Below are positions 34,170 through 47,119 of a DNA stretch of 64,000 nucleotides, one piece after another. The stretch comes from Ancylostoma caninum (Eukaryota > Nematoda > Chromadorea > Rhabditida > Ancylostomatidae), in assembly GCA_037903475.1 (NCBI GenBank), contig JBAJFG010000611.1, forward strand, positions 930,001 to 994,000, given 5' to 3'. The notes under the pieces are model-generated. The model searched no databases, had not been told where the DNA came from, and saw nothing but the letters and a program-made list of their open reading frames with translations. The number at the start of each line of letters is the position of its first letter. Positions within the stretch are counted from its first letter, which is position 1. The position numbers were made by a program, and so were the translations under genes.

Positions 34170-36570
34170 TGATTTCTGACAAGAATAATTAAGTTATTAA
34201 TTAAACTTAATTAGCGTCACTGCTACATCGTCCAGTGGGCAACCTGTCAACGATACAGCAATTCTGATGTTTTATTCACCAATATGGTACACAAATAGAT
34301 AGACAAAAGTAAGCGTTTGGCTTCCCGTTTCAGCGTCATCAAAAGCTAAACACTCGACATTTTGTACAGAAAGATTTCATCTCAAGCCAGCTAAACAAAA
34401 AGTACTAGTACTAGGCTGCAGAACTAAACCAGTAAAATTTGACTGCGTCGGAAACACATAGCTTACGAATAAGTGAGATCACGGTATCAATGAGTTCCAT
34501 GTTTGTACCCTATTGCAATGTTGTCCACTATTCGCCCTTCCAGCAGCGGTGATTGCATTCTGATCCACATCCCTCTGAAGTGTTGGCGGACACGTGTTCG
34601 ATGGAGCAGTGAATTTTCGCTGATCACCGTCAAAGTTGGTCTTGCTCAGCAGCATCAACGTCTCCTTAAAAACGTATTTTCGCCTTCAGCGTAAAAGGCG
34701 AACTTGGGAAGGGAAAAAGTGGTACAATAGATTTTTTAGCAAATATATCTACGCTCATAACTGGGTATGGAAAGCATGTAGTTCTTGTAATTCTTCCGTG
34801 AAAAACGGTGCTGGAGTGCGAGCGAGTAAGTGGCTCCAAAATCCAGAAAGACCAATTATCAGGCAGAATCCTCACTGCACCGATATTTTAACAGCGCATC
34901 GTTTCCGCAATGCATGGCATTGTAATAGAGATGGGTATCCTTTCCCGAGTTGGCAGAAATGAACAAGAATGTACATAGGATATAATCCTGGCAGTTGGCA
35001 TCCGGAAATTGAATACCCAAAAAAAAACCCGGAACACCAGAAGATGGAGAAGTCACAAATCCATCCCCTAACCTGTGTACATTCCACACCCCTCCTCACC
35101 TCCGCATAAAATCGGCCTGAGATAATGATGGATCCGGTGAGATGCTTCCTCGAAAATAGTACACAACCACTCTGGTTGTGTAATTATGGTGTGGCATGGT
35201 TGAGAACAGGATAAAAATCAATCCCGCAAAGTACGCTCAAAAGACATTGTGTTGTGGATATTGGGTTGCCATGTGGGTTTCTCCAAATTTTGGTAAAATT
35301 CCCTATTTGTTCTCTTTTTACAGCCATTAAATAGAACCTAGATCTATTAGAGAACATTTATAGCAAGCCCAATGCCTACTATCGTATTTTCGGTTGAAGT
35401 GCTCCATTCATGTTTTTTTAGACACAAATTTAGTTGGAAACAAAAACGTATTCATATTTGGTAAAGCTAGTGCTGAAGTCTTTCAAAAGAAAGGCTCAAT
35501 ATGCTCTATGAAAATGTGGATCAAAATTGAAAGAATCATCTGTAGAGTTCCCAGAGATTGTGTAAGGATTCCCAACAACATATTCTTTATTCGAGAACCT
35601 TTCGTATGGAATGCGCTCCGCATTTGATGGACCAGAGTTTTTTTCACCCATCCAGGGAAAAAACTCGAACTTTACTTCTAGCTATTAATTTTTTTGCGTG
35701 GCAAAACTCCACACCATCGTTTAAAATAGGTTTTTTTCTTTTTTTTTCGCTGTAATACTCTGTATTTTTCGCTGGTATAAACTCCACAGGCACAAAACGG
35801 CTCAGCTTCGTAAATCATAGCAAGTTATCGTCACGGAACTATGTCGAAATCTTCGCGATAGAACGTTTCCGGAATCTTATCTAATAAGTTCTTAAATCAG
35901 CGGTCCAACCCATCTTCATCATCGAACGCTTCCCCTTGATTTGCTGCTCGTTTATTGGAAACGTCTTCCTCATAATTTTTTTCATGCTTGACTCGTTCTT
36001 TAACAAATTCCAGATTCCCTCTAACAATGGTGATAAATAATATTTGCAGAGAGAAACAATGATTACGTAGATGGGATTGTTTGCCATGATCACATGTATA
36101 TCCATAACAGATTAGCCTACTGAACCGCCTGCACATTTACCTTGACACTTCTACGCTCACATGAAATAAGGTAAACATAAAAAAAATAACAATAACAATA
36201 TCAACGAATAACAAACATTATCTCTAGTTTTGGTGATAGAAGCTGCAGTTCTTTTGAAATACTATTAGCATTCTGGATGATGAAGCTACGATAATCCCAG
36301 TAATCGTGACAGAAATTCAATGAATTGCACTTGTAGGGCATGTGGTATTGCCGATAATTACAGAATCGACGGAACAACCCTGCCTTCTGAGGTATTGATG
36401 TTTTATGGGTGTCTTTTTCCTTTTGCGACACGAAGGAAAAATACCGCAACGTTTTATGCTACTCCGAATCCTGCTCAGGATTGTTTTTAAGGTTTTCATA
36501 TGATAAGGACCTTCAGAAGGTGACGATTACAATGATTTATGTGAATCTGCGCAAAAATGCAGGGAAGCCC
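34170..36570. other. No supported gene; some minus-strand frames of doubtful value
   Basis: At 35881-36010 two minus frames after an acceptor-like ccattgttag are both open (one ending AFDDEDGLDR, the other TADLRTY). With both frames open neither can be chosen. The remaining ORFs overlap on opposite strands. Confidence 0.3.
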
Positions 36571-36576
36571 TTTCCA

Positions 36577-37025
<449 letters not shown>

Positions 37026-37203
37026 CGTTTTTTTTTTGGCAGTTTTGCGCTGGATTACATATAGCATTGCGATCAGGAGCTCCTAGAGATTTTTTTATAT
37101 GGGAATCTCAGCAGTGATTGTGAGGTGGAACGGTGCCTTCAAAAGATAGAACAGTTTTTAAGTTTGCAAGTGCTTTTGGTTCCAAAGTTTTTATAGGATA
37201 ATA

Positions 37204-37213
37204 TTTATTTATT
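37204..37213 (-). terminator. Poly(A) signal candidate for the receptor gene
   Basis: On the minus strand overlapping AATAAA hexamers lie about 205 bp beyond the receptor stop codon (37418). This is a usual distance for a nematode 3' end. No cleavage site can be seen directly. Confidence 0.45.
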
Positions 37214-37417
37214 AATTATATGTTATTCTCGGAGGCAATGCTGTCAATCTGTGTTTGGGTTTGGTGAGGGAGTCAGGTTGTCTCAAATGAAAGACTTTAC
37301 CTCTTGCGTGCGTAGAAGCCTCTTTCGATGGTGGCACGAGGTGGTGGGGGGAGAACAAAATAACCTACATCGGGAGTACATCTCCAGAACTAGAGTTTCA
37401 CGGTTCTTTGGTTGAGA

Positions 37418-38081
37418 CTAGCAACCCTCATTCACTCCCACGTTGAACGAAGCAACATCCAGAAACTCACTCGAGTCTCGAGCTGCTAACGCTCCATTGT
37501 TTTTCTTGTGCAAAACTACAGAAGACGTACTCGTAGTGCATGCAGCGACCGTCGCCATACCCTTGCGATGAGCGGTGGCTTCGACCTCTAGAACAACGAC
37601 GTTACGAGTGCTACTCACTACATATGCAGAAGAAACGTGGGAAAGACTCACCGAGAAATCGCTGAGTGGATCGGTCGCTGGTGCGCTCCTTTTCTCCCAG
37701 GCATGGGAATAGCTGCACCATTTGCTGACGAAAGCCATCATTTGCCATGTAGCACAACGGAGTGCACTGAAATTAAGGATACAATACTCGGACATCCATT
37801 GTGCCCTCCTAGATCGTTACTTGGGGAGCATTCCCACAAATCAGCTCATGTGGATCTAGACAATTGCGGAAATCCGGTCCATGATAAGTTACCGATGGCT
37901 CGGCTAATTCCATTGATTTCATGGATCTATGCGCAGCATAGACTAACTAAAGTGCAACTGAAAGTTTCTAGGATCTTTTGTCCTTTAGAGAATCTAAGCA
38001 GAATTTTATATGATTGTTTTTTTATGTGATTATAGGGCAACATTGACTTCAATAAAACAAATGAGCAGAAGCTATTCTGGG

Positions 38082-38157
<76 letters not shown>

Positions 38158-41100
38158 GGAGAGAGAGAGGGAGTTCAGCAGATTACTCAGATAAGTTATT
38201 CACGCAGAGTGGCTCAGAATAACCTCCGAACTAATTATACTATAGCAGAGAACCCATAAAAATTCTAGTTCCCCATTACTTTAGTTATGTATTCCAGGAT
38301 ACCGAATGAAGTGAGCACGGATAGCGAAAATTAAGAAGTCCACGGATTTTGCATGTTGTGTAGATTCGAACAGAGGAAAGAATATGAGGTATGGGGCAGG
38401 GAGTACCACTAAGATTAGAGATGATAAGCCTACTAACATCCAAATTTACTCTCAATTGGAACCTATCAACATGTTCACCCTTATATGACTTTGTCTACGC
38501 TGGTAACCACGCTCATGGGTGTGAGACTATCCATCCTTCAAATCACGCATCCGGGCCTGTGGTGAGTACTGATTGAGAGAGTCGTAATCTCGGTCTCTTT
38601 GTTTTTTCTTTTCTTTTGTGGACAATGGGAAGTTTTCTTCTGCTCTGCAGCACATGAATGCACTGCATAGAAAGGGAGAACCTAAGAATTAGGTGGGAAC
38701 AAAATTTTGTGGTTTAAAGTATCTAGAATTAAGAACTGAGTTCAGATGTTCATGACTTCCTGATTGTTGTTGCAAAGGTTGAGTTTTCTTCCAGTATCAA
38801 ATGAACCTCTGATCTAAAGTAAGAGTGTGAATTAAGTCAAATAAAAAATAAAAAATAAAAAGAATTGGAAACATGCAGAAACCGATATCTAGAAAAAAAC
38901 TGTTCAACAACAAGTATAAGGAAGAGTTCTGGAAGGAGCCACTTTGATGGATTGTAAAAAAAAAAATTAGAAGTGGCAGTTCTGAAAGGGAAGAAATGAT
39001 TTCAGAGCAAAACCGGTAATGGGACCATGCTGTGAATGCAGAAGGCCAAAAACTGACAGAGTGCATAGCTCTTTGTGATTCGGGATGACTACATAGGAGT
39101 TTTTGGGTAGTGAGGAGAGACATGCGTACAAATGAAGACGATTATGAAAGCATCTAAACAAATATGAATTTTTCTCAAGTGCATTGAACACTCATGAATG
39201 AACCAAGGGAATCCTGAAGCGCTTCGATGAAAATTAAAACATGATTTATTCTCTGAGCTCTTAGTTTAACACAAAACAGAATTTTACTGGGATGCGTTGC
39301 TCTCAAACATATGTACGAGTAGATCAAATACATCCACAAAGATTTTGGATTTCCAGCACATGAATATGCTCTTTTAATTGCTCATTTTTCTCCGCGTGCA
39401 ATCACCTTAATCCTCATTACTCATTTGTTCACTTGCCAAATCCAGAAATCCACAATACATCAAATCAAAGTAAGTATCTGGGGTAGAACTGGTTCAATTA
39501 ATTGTAATTGGCTTAGTCAAAACAAGTGCAAATAACGGACGACGCACTCAGTACCCGTCACAAACAGAAACGTTGTTAGGTTCCTTTCAAGGAACTTCTC
39601 GTGATTCTCATGGCACCGAGAGCACCACACCCCTCTCCTAAGAAATGGAGACTGCGAATTGTCGACGAAAGTAGCACAAAAGTTGCAACTTTTTTTAATT
39701 ACGAAACCATAAACGGCGTGTACAGACATGTTCTTTTCACAGCACGGACACAAAGCTCTGGAATAAACTCTGCTATGTAAAGAAACTTCCATCTATTGTC
39801 GAGAAATTGTATTCTGAGTAGCAAACAAGTGCTTTATAGAGCTTTGAAGTTTGAGTTATGCTCACGAGCAATTCACTCGAATTGCTTGTCCTAAATGCAT
39901 ATTTGAATACAACAATTGTTGGCGTCTTCCCATGTGTCATGCTTGCTCTTTTGAAAAAAAAAACACTTCAATTTTCGAAAAGCATCAAAGTACCTCAGGA
40001 GACCTTTGCAAGAATAATATAGTAAAATTGTTTTCCAAACACAGATTCAATGGCTCGCCCATTCAAGGAAAGCTTTGAAAGATAAATGCGATAAGATTGG
40101 AGTTGGGGAGGAAAGCAATCGACCTTCGTTGCATTTAAAAATTATATCACTGTAATACAGTTCACATTTTTGCCGACTAGATGATATTATAGCAACGCAA
40201 ACACCGGGGTTTGGTGAGAATCAGATATATGTCGTGGAAAGAAGATGTACAATACCCAGGAAGCTACCAATTTCTATACAACCGGACTCTCGCCTTACAA
40301 GGGGAGTGCACGGGCCTAGGTTGCCAATTCGAGACGATACGTATATGGTTAGAGAGCCTGTCCAAAATGCTGTTCGATAATATACTTGAAGTTTGCTAAA
40401 TGGTCGGTAGAAGCTCAGTGGAAAGTCGTTGAACAGTGGAGGATTTGATCCCTCTTCATGACGAGCAAGACACCTATCTTTGCAGCACAACCAGTTCCTA
40501 TGGTGGTGCTCAATCCTGTGCATTCGTACAACCCTGTCATATAGTCCCGCCGATACGGGCAGAACTCCTTACAGAGACAAGATCAGGAAGGGTGAAAACA
40601 GATATGAAGTCAGCGTCATGAGCTGCCCATGGATACGTACAGCAACCGACAAAAAGATAATATCCATACCATCCTATCCTTGCCTCACGTGGGATTCTGA
40701 GCTCCTGTCGACCATTTAGCAAATTCCAGATATGGCCCGTATCAGTTTTTTGTTGGACAGTCTCTCTACCCACATGTATACGAGCTCTAGTCATGGATTA
40801 ACAGCTTTTCTTTGTGCACTTCCCTCGTTAGAACTACATAGTTCCTCTGTAAAGCCAGGTCATGGTCTCCATGATGTAATATCTCCACATAACCTATGAA
40901 GTGGAAGGAAGTGAAAGTTAGTTACTTGCAGAAGTTGCGGTAGTTTCATCCTTCGCTTTCAACCAATTTAATGCTACGTTGGAAATAGCTCTCATCGCTT
41001 TTGAATGCATTTCGCACAAAATGCGAGAACCATTTTTTGGATTTGTCCACTTCCTACTATGTATTTTACATAAAAGCAGAGGAAGTGCGTGTGAACCCGC

Positions 41101-41249
41101 AAAAGATACGGAGCTCTTGCTTTGAATAAGTGAAGAGGCTGTTTTAGGAGTGAAAGAACGGGTTCTCAAAAAAAAAATGATGATGAAAATACTTAGGAGG
41201 GTTGGACAAAATTAGAATTATCTCTATATATAAAGTAGAATGTCTGTGA

Positions 41250-41281
<32 letters not shown>

Positions 41282-44200
41282 ATGTTCCTTATAGAAATCG
41301 CGCAGGGTGAACCGATCGGGACCAAACTTTGCATGCTCATTCCTCATGGGCCGGCGGAGGTTTTAGGCTACTCCGTGCCAGGCATTATCGATTGATTTAT
41401 CGATTTTATTGATTTTTCGCTACTTTTGCCCGGGGGCGGCGAGGACATGTCTAATGGGGTTTCTCAATGCGCTGAACACGAATATGATAACCGTTTTGCA
41501 CGAAATATCGATTTATCGACTTTATTGATTTTCCGATATTTCTGCACGAGAGTCAGTAGGGTCAGCTCTACTGGGGTTTGTCAGTGCGCTGAACACGAAT
41601 ATGATAACCGTTTTGCACGAAATATCGATTTATCGATTTTATTGATTTTTCGATATTTCTGCATGAGAGTCAGTAGGGTCAGCTCTACTGGGGTTTGTCA
41701 GTGCGCTGAACACGAATATGATAACCGTTTTGCAGGAAATATCGATTCATCGATTTTATTGATTTTTCGATATTTCTGCACGAGAGTCAGTAGGGTCAGC
41801 TCTACTGGGGTTTGTCAGTGCGCTGAACATGAATATGATAACCGTTTTGCACGAATTATCGATTTATCGATTTTCTGATTTCTTGCTATTTTCGGCCAGA
41901 GGTGGTGAGGACATGGTTACTGGGGTTCCCCAATACGCTAAACACGAATATGATAACCATTTTGTGCAGAATATCGAATTATTTGTATGATTTTTCGCCA
42001 TTTTCGTCCACGGGCCGGTGAAGATGTGTCTACTGGGATTTTCCGTTGCGCCGTACACGAATATGACAACTATTCTTCATGGATATATCGACTCAGTAAT
42101 TCTTTTGCTCTTTCTCCGCTTTTGGAAAGGGGCGGGGTAGGAATATGTTCACTGGATCAATCGAAAACGCTAAACCCTAACTGCGAATATGGCAACTGCT
42201 TTCCATGAATTTGACACTGAAGTAACATTACTGACTTTTCGCTTACGGGTCGGTGGAAGAGGGTTACATGAGCCTGCTTATAAGTTTGCCACCAAAATTA
42301 TAGGCATCCGCAATGAATTTGTCGGCACTAGCAATTGTCCTCATTGGTGTGAAATTGCCGGGGTAGTAAAACACCCGAGCGAAGCCGGGTATGCCGTCTA
42401 GTTATGAATAATAGGAAGGCAAACCATCATCGTTGCTGCGTTTTGTCTTATTAACTTCGCTAAATCATAAAGCTACATTTCATCGAAGCATTCCACGTAA
42501 AAGTGCGAAAGTTTGGACTATTTAATCAAGTTGCGAGGAACAGATCCTGAGAATATCCCGACCAGCACGTCCTGTTTCCTTCTACCCCCTGTACACTTTC
42601 CTCTTTTAGAGTTCGTTACTAGCAACAGAGTTTGCATCTCCGCCCTTGCTTAGAGTGCAAAAGTCGCTTCTTCCTCTACTAATTTTGTTTAGGTCGTTTG
42701 CTTACGCTCCAGCAGAAAGGAACCCTGCAAAATTCGGTTGTGCAGCAGCGAAATACAAAGGAAAGACTCGACTATAGGAAGTTTTTCTAGGCATACACAC
42801 ACTTTCTAGGTTTTGTATAAATTCAGGCGGTGGCTTTTGTTCTCATATCACTTCTTCTAGGTTCTACCGTTTCCACAGTGAATGATAACTATAACAAATC
42901 CTGAGAAACAGGTGCAAGACAATCATAACTTGTTTGCAAGCAGTTGCATTACAGTATCCTCACGGGGTTCTCTGGAAAGATTTTGCAGAAATTGAATCCC
43001 TCACTCAGTCCAGCTATGAAACATACCGAACCAAGCTGAGACCACAATCCTTTCACTGTTGTGGGGTAAAACAATATTTTGACACTCCTGGGAGACAGTT
43101 TTTGAGGTGGAACGCAGCCATGCATAGGGTCTTTGTAAAATATTTAAGGAAGGTAAGCCGTCCAAAGCAACTTCTCCAGCATTCCAGAAAGAAGCCTTTG
43201 TGGAACTTGTTTGTGCTTCATAACTAGGTGAATAGCCCCTACCTCGTGGTATCCATGCCTTCATTGGGCAGTGCTAATTTTATTGTTTGTGGAGTCTTTC
43301 AAAGAATGTCCATCAAAGATGAGCATACCGTAAGACCGGATGTTCGGAATTCAGGAATTGGGAGCGTTGAAAATATGGGAAATTTGCTTAAATAAGGAGA
43401 ACATGTATATTTTGACATATCTCAGCTACTGTCAATTTTCCAGAAGCCTAGGAGTTAGAAACTTTGATTCAGGAACTTCCACACCTGCAGAACTCGGAAC
43501 TGCGCCCATCCCTGGTATCAGTGTTGTCCAATCATCTAGCAGGGGAAATGAAAGAGATATGAATTGATTTCTGTTTTCCGTAAGAGTGACTCCATGGCAG
43601 GGCGAGTTGATTGATTTCCACGATGAAAACACATCGAGGGATGTGACCAATCGAGACATTCCATGAAATTTATTTAGCGGCTATTATTTCCTGCTCTGTT
43701 TCATTTGGAATGGGGTATACGTGCCAGCTACCCTTTTCTTATATGGAAATTAAATGGAACCACCCAATTAATGTCAGTTTCGCTCTCGTAATATAGTCAC
43801 GTAGACTCATGCATTCGGAATACTTCCCAGTTTTCCCCTTAGACATCAACATACCAGCACTCCTAGCAGGGCGATCATTGATGTGATGATGTATAGTGGA
43901 AACGAGACTTCTGGATGGAAACGGTGCAGGATCCCCACGGAAAACAACGGCGACCAGCACGATATCTGAAACGAGAGCAAAACATGTTTTACAAAAGACT
44001 CGCCATGGCTGTCATTGACATTTTGCGCCATTCAGAAGCAGAAACATCTGCATCAGACGTGAGTTTTTTGGTTTTGTAAATAACCAGTCAAACGCAGCCG
44101 ATCAGCTCCGTTGATTTGAATGAACGACTGAGTGATTATTCAAAAAATAAACATGCTGTTGAGCAAAAAACATAAGAAAAACTTAATAGGATCGCCACGA

Positions 44201-47093
44201 TAGCAATGAGGGTGATTGTCAGCCGTCGTCGTTTGGCATTCGCTTTCCGAGCTCGCTCCTGAAATTCTCATCCGTGATGAATTAACACGCTGCCGTCATG
44301 CTGTTCGATTGACATAGACAAGCATAAGCACCTTGGATTGAACTCCAATAGTAGGTCGTTGCCAGAGGAAGTATGATAAATGGGAATAGGCAGGAATCAT
44401 GATCACCAGAGGGACGACGTATTGCACGAGGATGGTGAGCTGGAAAAGCAAAAATATGAAATCAATGCGCCTTGCTAACTCTACAAGGATAACTGCAGAA
44501 AGTAACTGACAATTAGAGCGACGTCGTCCCACGGCATGCTTTCTGCACCACACCGAGTCACTTCTGTTTTAACAGTTTTCAACGGATCGTCATCCAACAG
44601 AATGTTCATGTCCAAAACCTGAAATGGACATGATTAGAAAATCGGAGGGCAAGTCGAATGTTTACAGGCACAGACACATTTAAGATTTCATCCTGGAATG
44701 ATTGAGAAGAGTTCCGCCAGATTTTTCTAGAGAGCTCATTTCGTCATGAATATTCACAGAGTCTCAAAAAATATTGAATATCGTGGAATTTTTTAGTAGC
44801 ATCCAGAGAAAATTGGAAAGAGCACAAAAGATTCAGAAAACTTGTTGTATATTATATACACGTTTTGAAACAAGAGCTTTAGAGTCTTCAAATCGTCGGC
44901 TTAAATCCTAATTCGGTCTAGTTTCAAGGATTCTGACGATTTCTGACTGGTTTTGGGACAATAGTTAGGATTGGTATTGTATGTAGCCTTCTCACGCATG
45001 TACAGTGGAGTCAATTATGTAGAGTGCTCATCATGGATTTATTATCTATTTTGAAGCATATCACGCCATTTTCCTACGATTATTGTAGGTAAGAGGTAGA
45101 AATTGTACCTACACGGATTTCCGCGATAGACTTTACCAGAAATGAAAAAGAGAATCGAGACCAACGTCTTCAACTTCATGTGACGAGATAGACTTTACCA
45201 CGTCACGAATTTCTAGTACTCTTTCATCTTTGTGTTACATGCTTTGCCCCCAGTGAGAAAACATCGTGTGACCCTAAACATCCTGAATACACAGGGATTT
45301 TTATTATTACATTGGTCTCCTTTTTTAGGGAAGTTCCTTAGTTGTACTATGAACAGCTCCGGAGTACATGGCAGGAGAAGATTTAGGAGCGCTTGCTGTG
45401 TGAAAAAAGTGAACAAATAAATTATTTCTGCCCTTGCTTATGTTTGTATGGAAGTTTCCGTCCTGAAAATGTGGATAAAAGGGAGATAACACTTCTTTTC
45501 TCTACATAAGTAATCACAAGTTTCTGATTTTGTACAGTTTTTATCATGAAAGCTGACGCCAGATGCAGCGAACAGCTGCAACCCAATAGGATAAACCGTA
45601 TTGTTCTCCGAAACGCTCACCCCCTCCCCTCCTCCCCACCTTCATCTCTAGCAACCACATCCTAGAGATAACTGATTATAATGATGTACTACGTATGCAG
45701 ACTAGAGGGATTGGGGAAGCCTTGCGGCAATCGGCACGGCTAATCCTCCTCCAGGATCATACTCCAGAATCTGCGAATTTTCGAACTTCCGACGTTGGAA
45801 TTCACCCTACTCTGACCTCTAGCACTTTTCTTCGCGACAAACACCGTCGTCAACAAACCTGACTCTTGTAGATGTACGGCGATGCGACGATCACGGACAA
45901 CACCCACGCTCCAGTAGTCAAACAAATACATCGCTTCCTATCGAGACGTTTTTTTCTATAGAATATCGCCAACCATCGATCTATGGCCACCAAACACATG
46001 AAGTAGAAAGAACCTGAAGAAGCTCGCTCATGCGGGAGTTAATTCTAGTGCTCATAACCAGATTTATTTTGCTTATTATGTCACGAGTTCATGTGTCCTG
46101 CGACGTCTGTTTATGAGCAATAGATGCTTCACGCTACAGCTCTAAGTCACACATGTGTACTACCTCTCACTAGTACATCGTATGACGTCATTATAGGTGA
46201 TCACCGCCTGAACAGGTGCATATTGTAAGAATCGTCTGGTGATGCTGATCGCAATGGTGTACAAAGTTCTTCGCAAAAATGAAAGAAAACCCATTTTAGA
46301 GCCCCTCATTCTAAGAAGGATTTGGGGGGGGGGGAGAGGGAGCTCTGCCATGAGAAGGTGCACCTCCATCTGATACCATCGAACTCGACGCCGCGCGCCG
46401 TGACGCCTGCAGTAACGATTCATGGAGGTGCAGCTCCTTGTGGCAAATCTCTCATATATGTAGTACTCAGTACGATAATGGGAAAATGTAACGTACCTGT
46501 TACTGTGACATACCCAACAGAGAACGATGCTTTACACATAAGCGTTCCTGGAATCGAAGAAATTTTCAGGAAGAAAAATCAACACATTAAGCCCACAGAG
46601 ACATTTAAAATGTGACAACCACTCACCGAATTTCCAATTAGACTCTAATATGAAAGTTGTCAGAAAATATGGAGGATGAAACATTAGGAAAAAGATGTTG
46701 GAAACAGCAAGATTCGTCATTAGCATATGTGTCACAGTATGTAATTTGTCAGTCCGCCAAATAACACAGCAGAAAAGAATATTGACGGCCAAACTAAAAA
46801 AAAGAACATACCCTCTCGTGATAATGCTTAACGGATGATGTATAATCGGAAGCATTGTGTGGATTTACGGATAGCAGACAAAAAATTGTTTACCCTCCAA
46901 GCGCTAAAGCGCTGTAGATAATAGCGGCTAAGAACTTGTACTCGTTGTAATCCTCGTGGTCGGATTGAGCATTAAACGCGAAAATCTCCTCCAAAGCCTC
47001 ATAACTGAAATCAGAAAATCAGAAACGTGTTTTTGTACTGGATTGGAAAGGATAGAGGAAGACTTACTCATTATCAGTATTGTTCCCGACCAT
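37418..47093 (-). CDS. Rhodopsin-family neuropeptide-type receptor, 11 exons, 402 residues
   Basis: Exons in order: 47093-47068, 47004-46894, 46793-46627, 46547-46497, 46013-45859, 44618-44511, 44439-44332, 44258-44172, 43965-43855, 37766-37652, 37587-37418. All junctions agree in phase with GT..AG ends and give one frame to TAG. Exons 1-2 are a short acidic N-terminus (MVGNNTDND, glycosylation sequon) leading into TM1. Exon 3: end of TM1 (LAVNILFCCVIWRTDKL), TM2 (MLMTNLAVSNIFF) and NWKFG. Exons 4-5: disulphide Cys (TLMCKASFS), TM3 with AIDRWLAIF (DRW for DRY), TM4. Exon 6: ECL2 Cys (TRCGAES). Exons 7-9: TM5 to FLWQRPTIG, basic loop, TM6 with SCWSP, start of TM7. Exon 10 completes TM7 as LCTPLCY, where NPxxY is usual, then helix 8 (GFRQQMVQLFPCL). 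A Ser/Thr-rich tail ends VNEGC. This is a G-protein-coupled receptor at the plasma membrane. Ligand unknown; peptide is likeliest from TM5 and loop style. The donor for exon 8 (TAT|gttttt) is weak. Confidence 0.92.
38086..38173 (+). repeat. (GA)n microsatellite
   Basis: About 88 bp of GA units with a few GGG interruptions at the 3' end, inside the long ninth intron of the receptor gene. Confidence 0.97.
39517..39757 (-). CDS. Cys-rich exon-like ORF inside receptor intron
   Basis: After an acceptor (gtttattccag) the minus frame gives about 79 residues to a TGA. The cysteine pattern is regular: ALCPCCEKN, then KKSCNFCATF, then WCSRCHENH, as pairs spaced for zinc binding. The rest is not informative. 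It lies on the same strand as the receptor but would be skipped by the receptor splicing. It could be a gene nested in the intron, an old exon or part of an unknown transposon. Family unknown. Confidence 0.3.
39851..40078 (+). CDS. Plus-strand ORF with paired cysteines, doubtful
   Basis: A 75-codon frame starting at a non-ATG codon contains IACPKCIFEYNNCW and LPMCHACSFE, another CxxC-CxxC arrangement only about 100 bp from the minus-strand Cys-rich frame. The closeness of two CxxC frames on opposite strands is curious. No splice sites support it. Confidence 0.18.
   Translation: MSYAHEQFTRIACPKCIFEYNNCWRLPMCHACSFEKKNTSIFEKHQSTSGDLCKNNIVKLFSKHRFNGSPIQGKL
41221..42401 (+). mobile_element. Complete non-autonomous Helitron, 1181 bp
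   Basis: The element starts TCTCTATATATAAAGTAGAA and ends CTAG. A hairpin lies just before the end (ACCCG 42373-42377, 8-nt loop, CGGGT 42386-42390), followed by 7 bases and then CTAG (42398-42401). It sits between A (41220) and T (42402), the standard A|T target with no duplication. These four features together define a Helitron. No Rep/helicase is present, so it relies on a helper. It lies in the ninth intron of the receptor gene, in the antisense direction to it. Confidence 0.93.
41460..42060 (+). repeat. 117-bp tandem array inside the Helitron
   Basis: The landmark GCTGAACACG recurs at 41471, 41588, 41705 and 41822 (exactly 117 apart), with two decayed copies after it. Each unit holds CGATTTATCGATTTTATTGA and GATATTTCTGCA. 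Since 117 is a multiple of three, one frame (41426-41878) repeats CQCAEHEYDNRFA and RYFCTRVSRVS. It is an artefact, not a protein. Confidence 0.95.
42955..43152 (+). CDS. Exon-like ORF in receptor intron, unrecognised
   Basis: Between an acceptor (ttgcattacag) and a strong donor (AAG|gtaagc) lie 66 codons in phase 0 at both ends. They begin YPHGVLWKDFAEIESLTQS, include FHCCGVKQYFDTPGRQFL and end MHRVFVKYLRK. The composition is convincingly protein-like. It is on the strand opposite the receptor, so it would be a nested gene or part of a transposon. I cannot name it. Confidence 0.33.
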
Positions 47094-47111
47094 GAAAATT
47101 GCAGCCTGGAA
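47094..47111 (-). promoter_or_regulatory. Splice acceptor just upstream of receptor ATG, possible SL site
   Basis: On the minus strand ctcttccag precedes a 12-base leader and then the ATG of the receptor. In nematodes such a site is often where the spliced leader is joined. An ordinary 5' UTR exon farther upstream would look the same. Confidence 0.45.
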
Positions 47112-47119
47112 GAGGGTTT

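Noticed and set aside
37637..38029. 130-codon plus ORF
   Set aside because: It is the shadow of receptor exon 10 on the other strand for its first part.
41426..41878. 150-codon ORF with four near-identical 39-residue repeats
   Set aside because: It comes from the 117-bp non-coding array in the Helitron; period divisible by three keeps the frame open.
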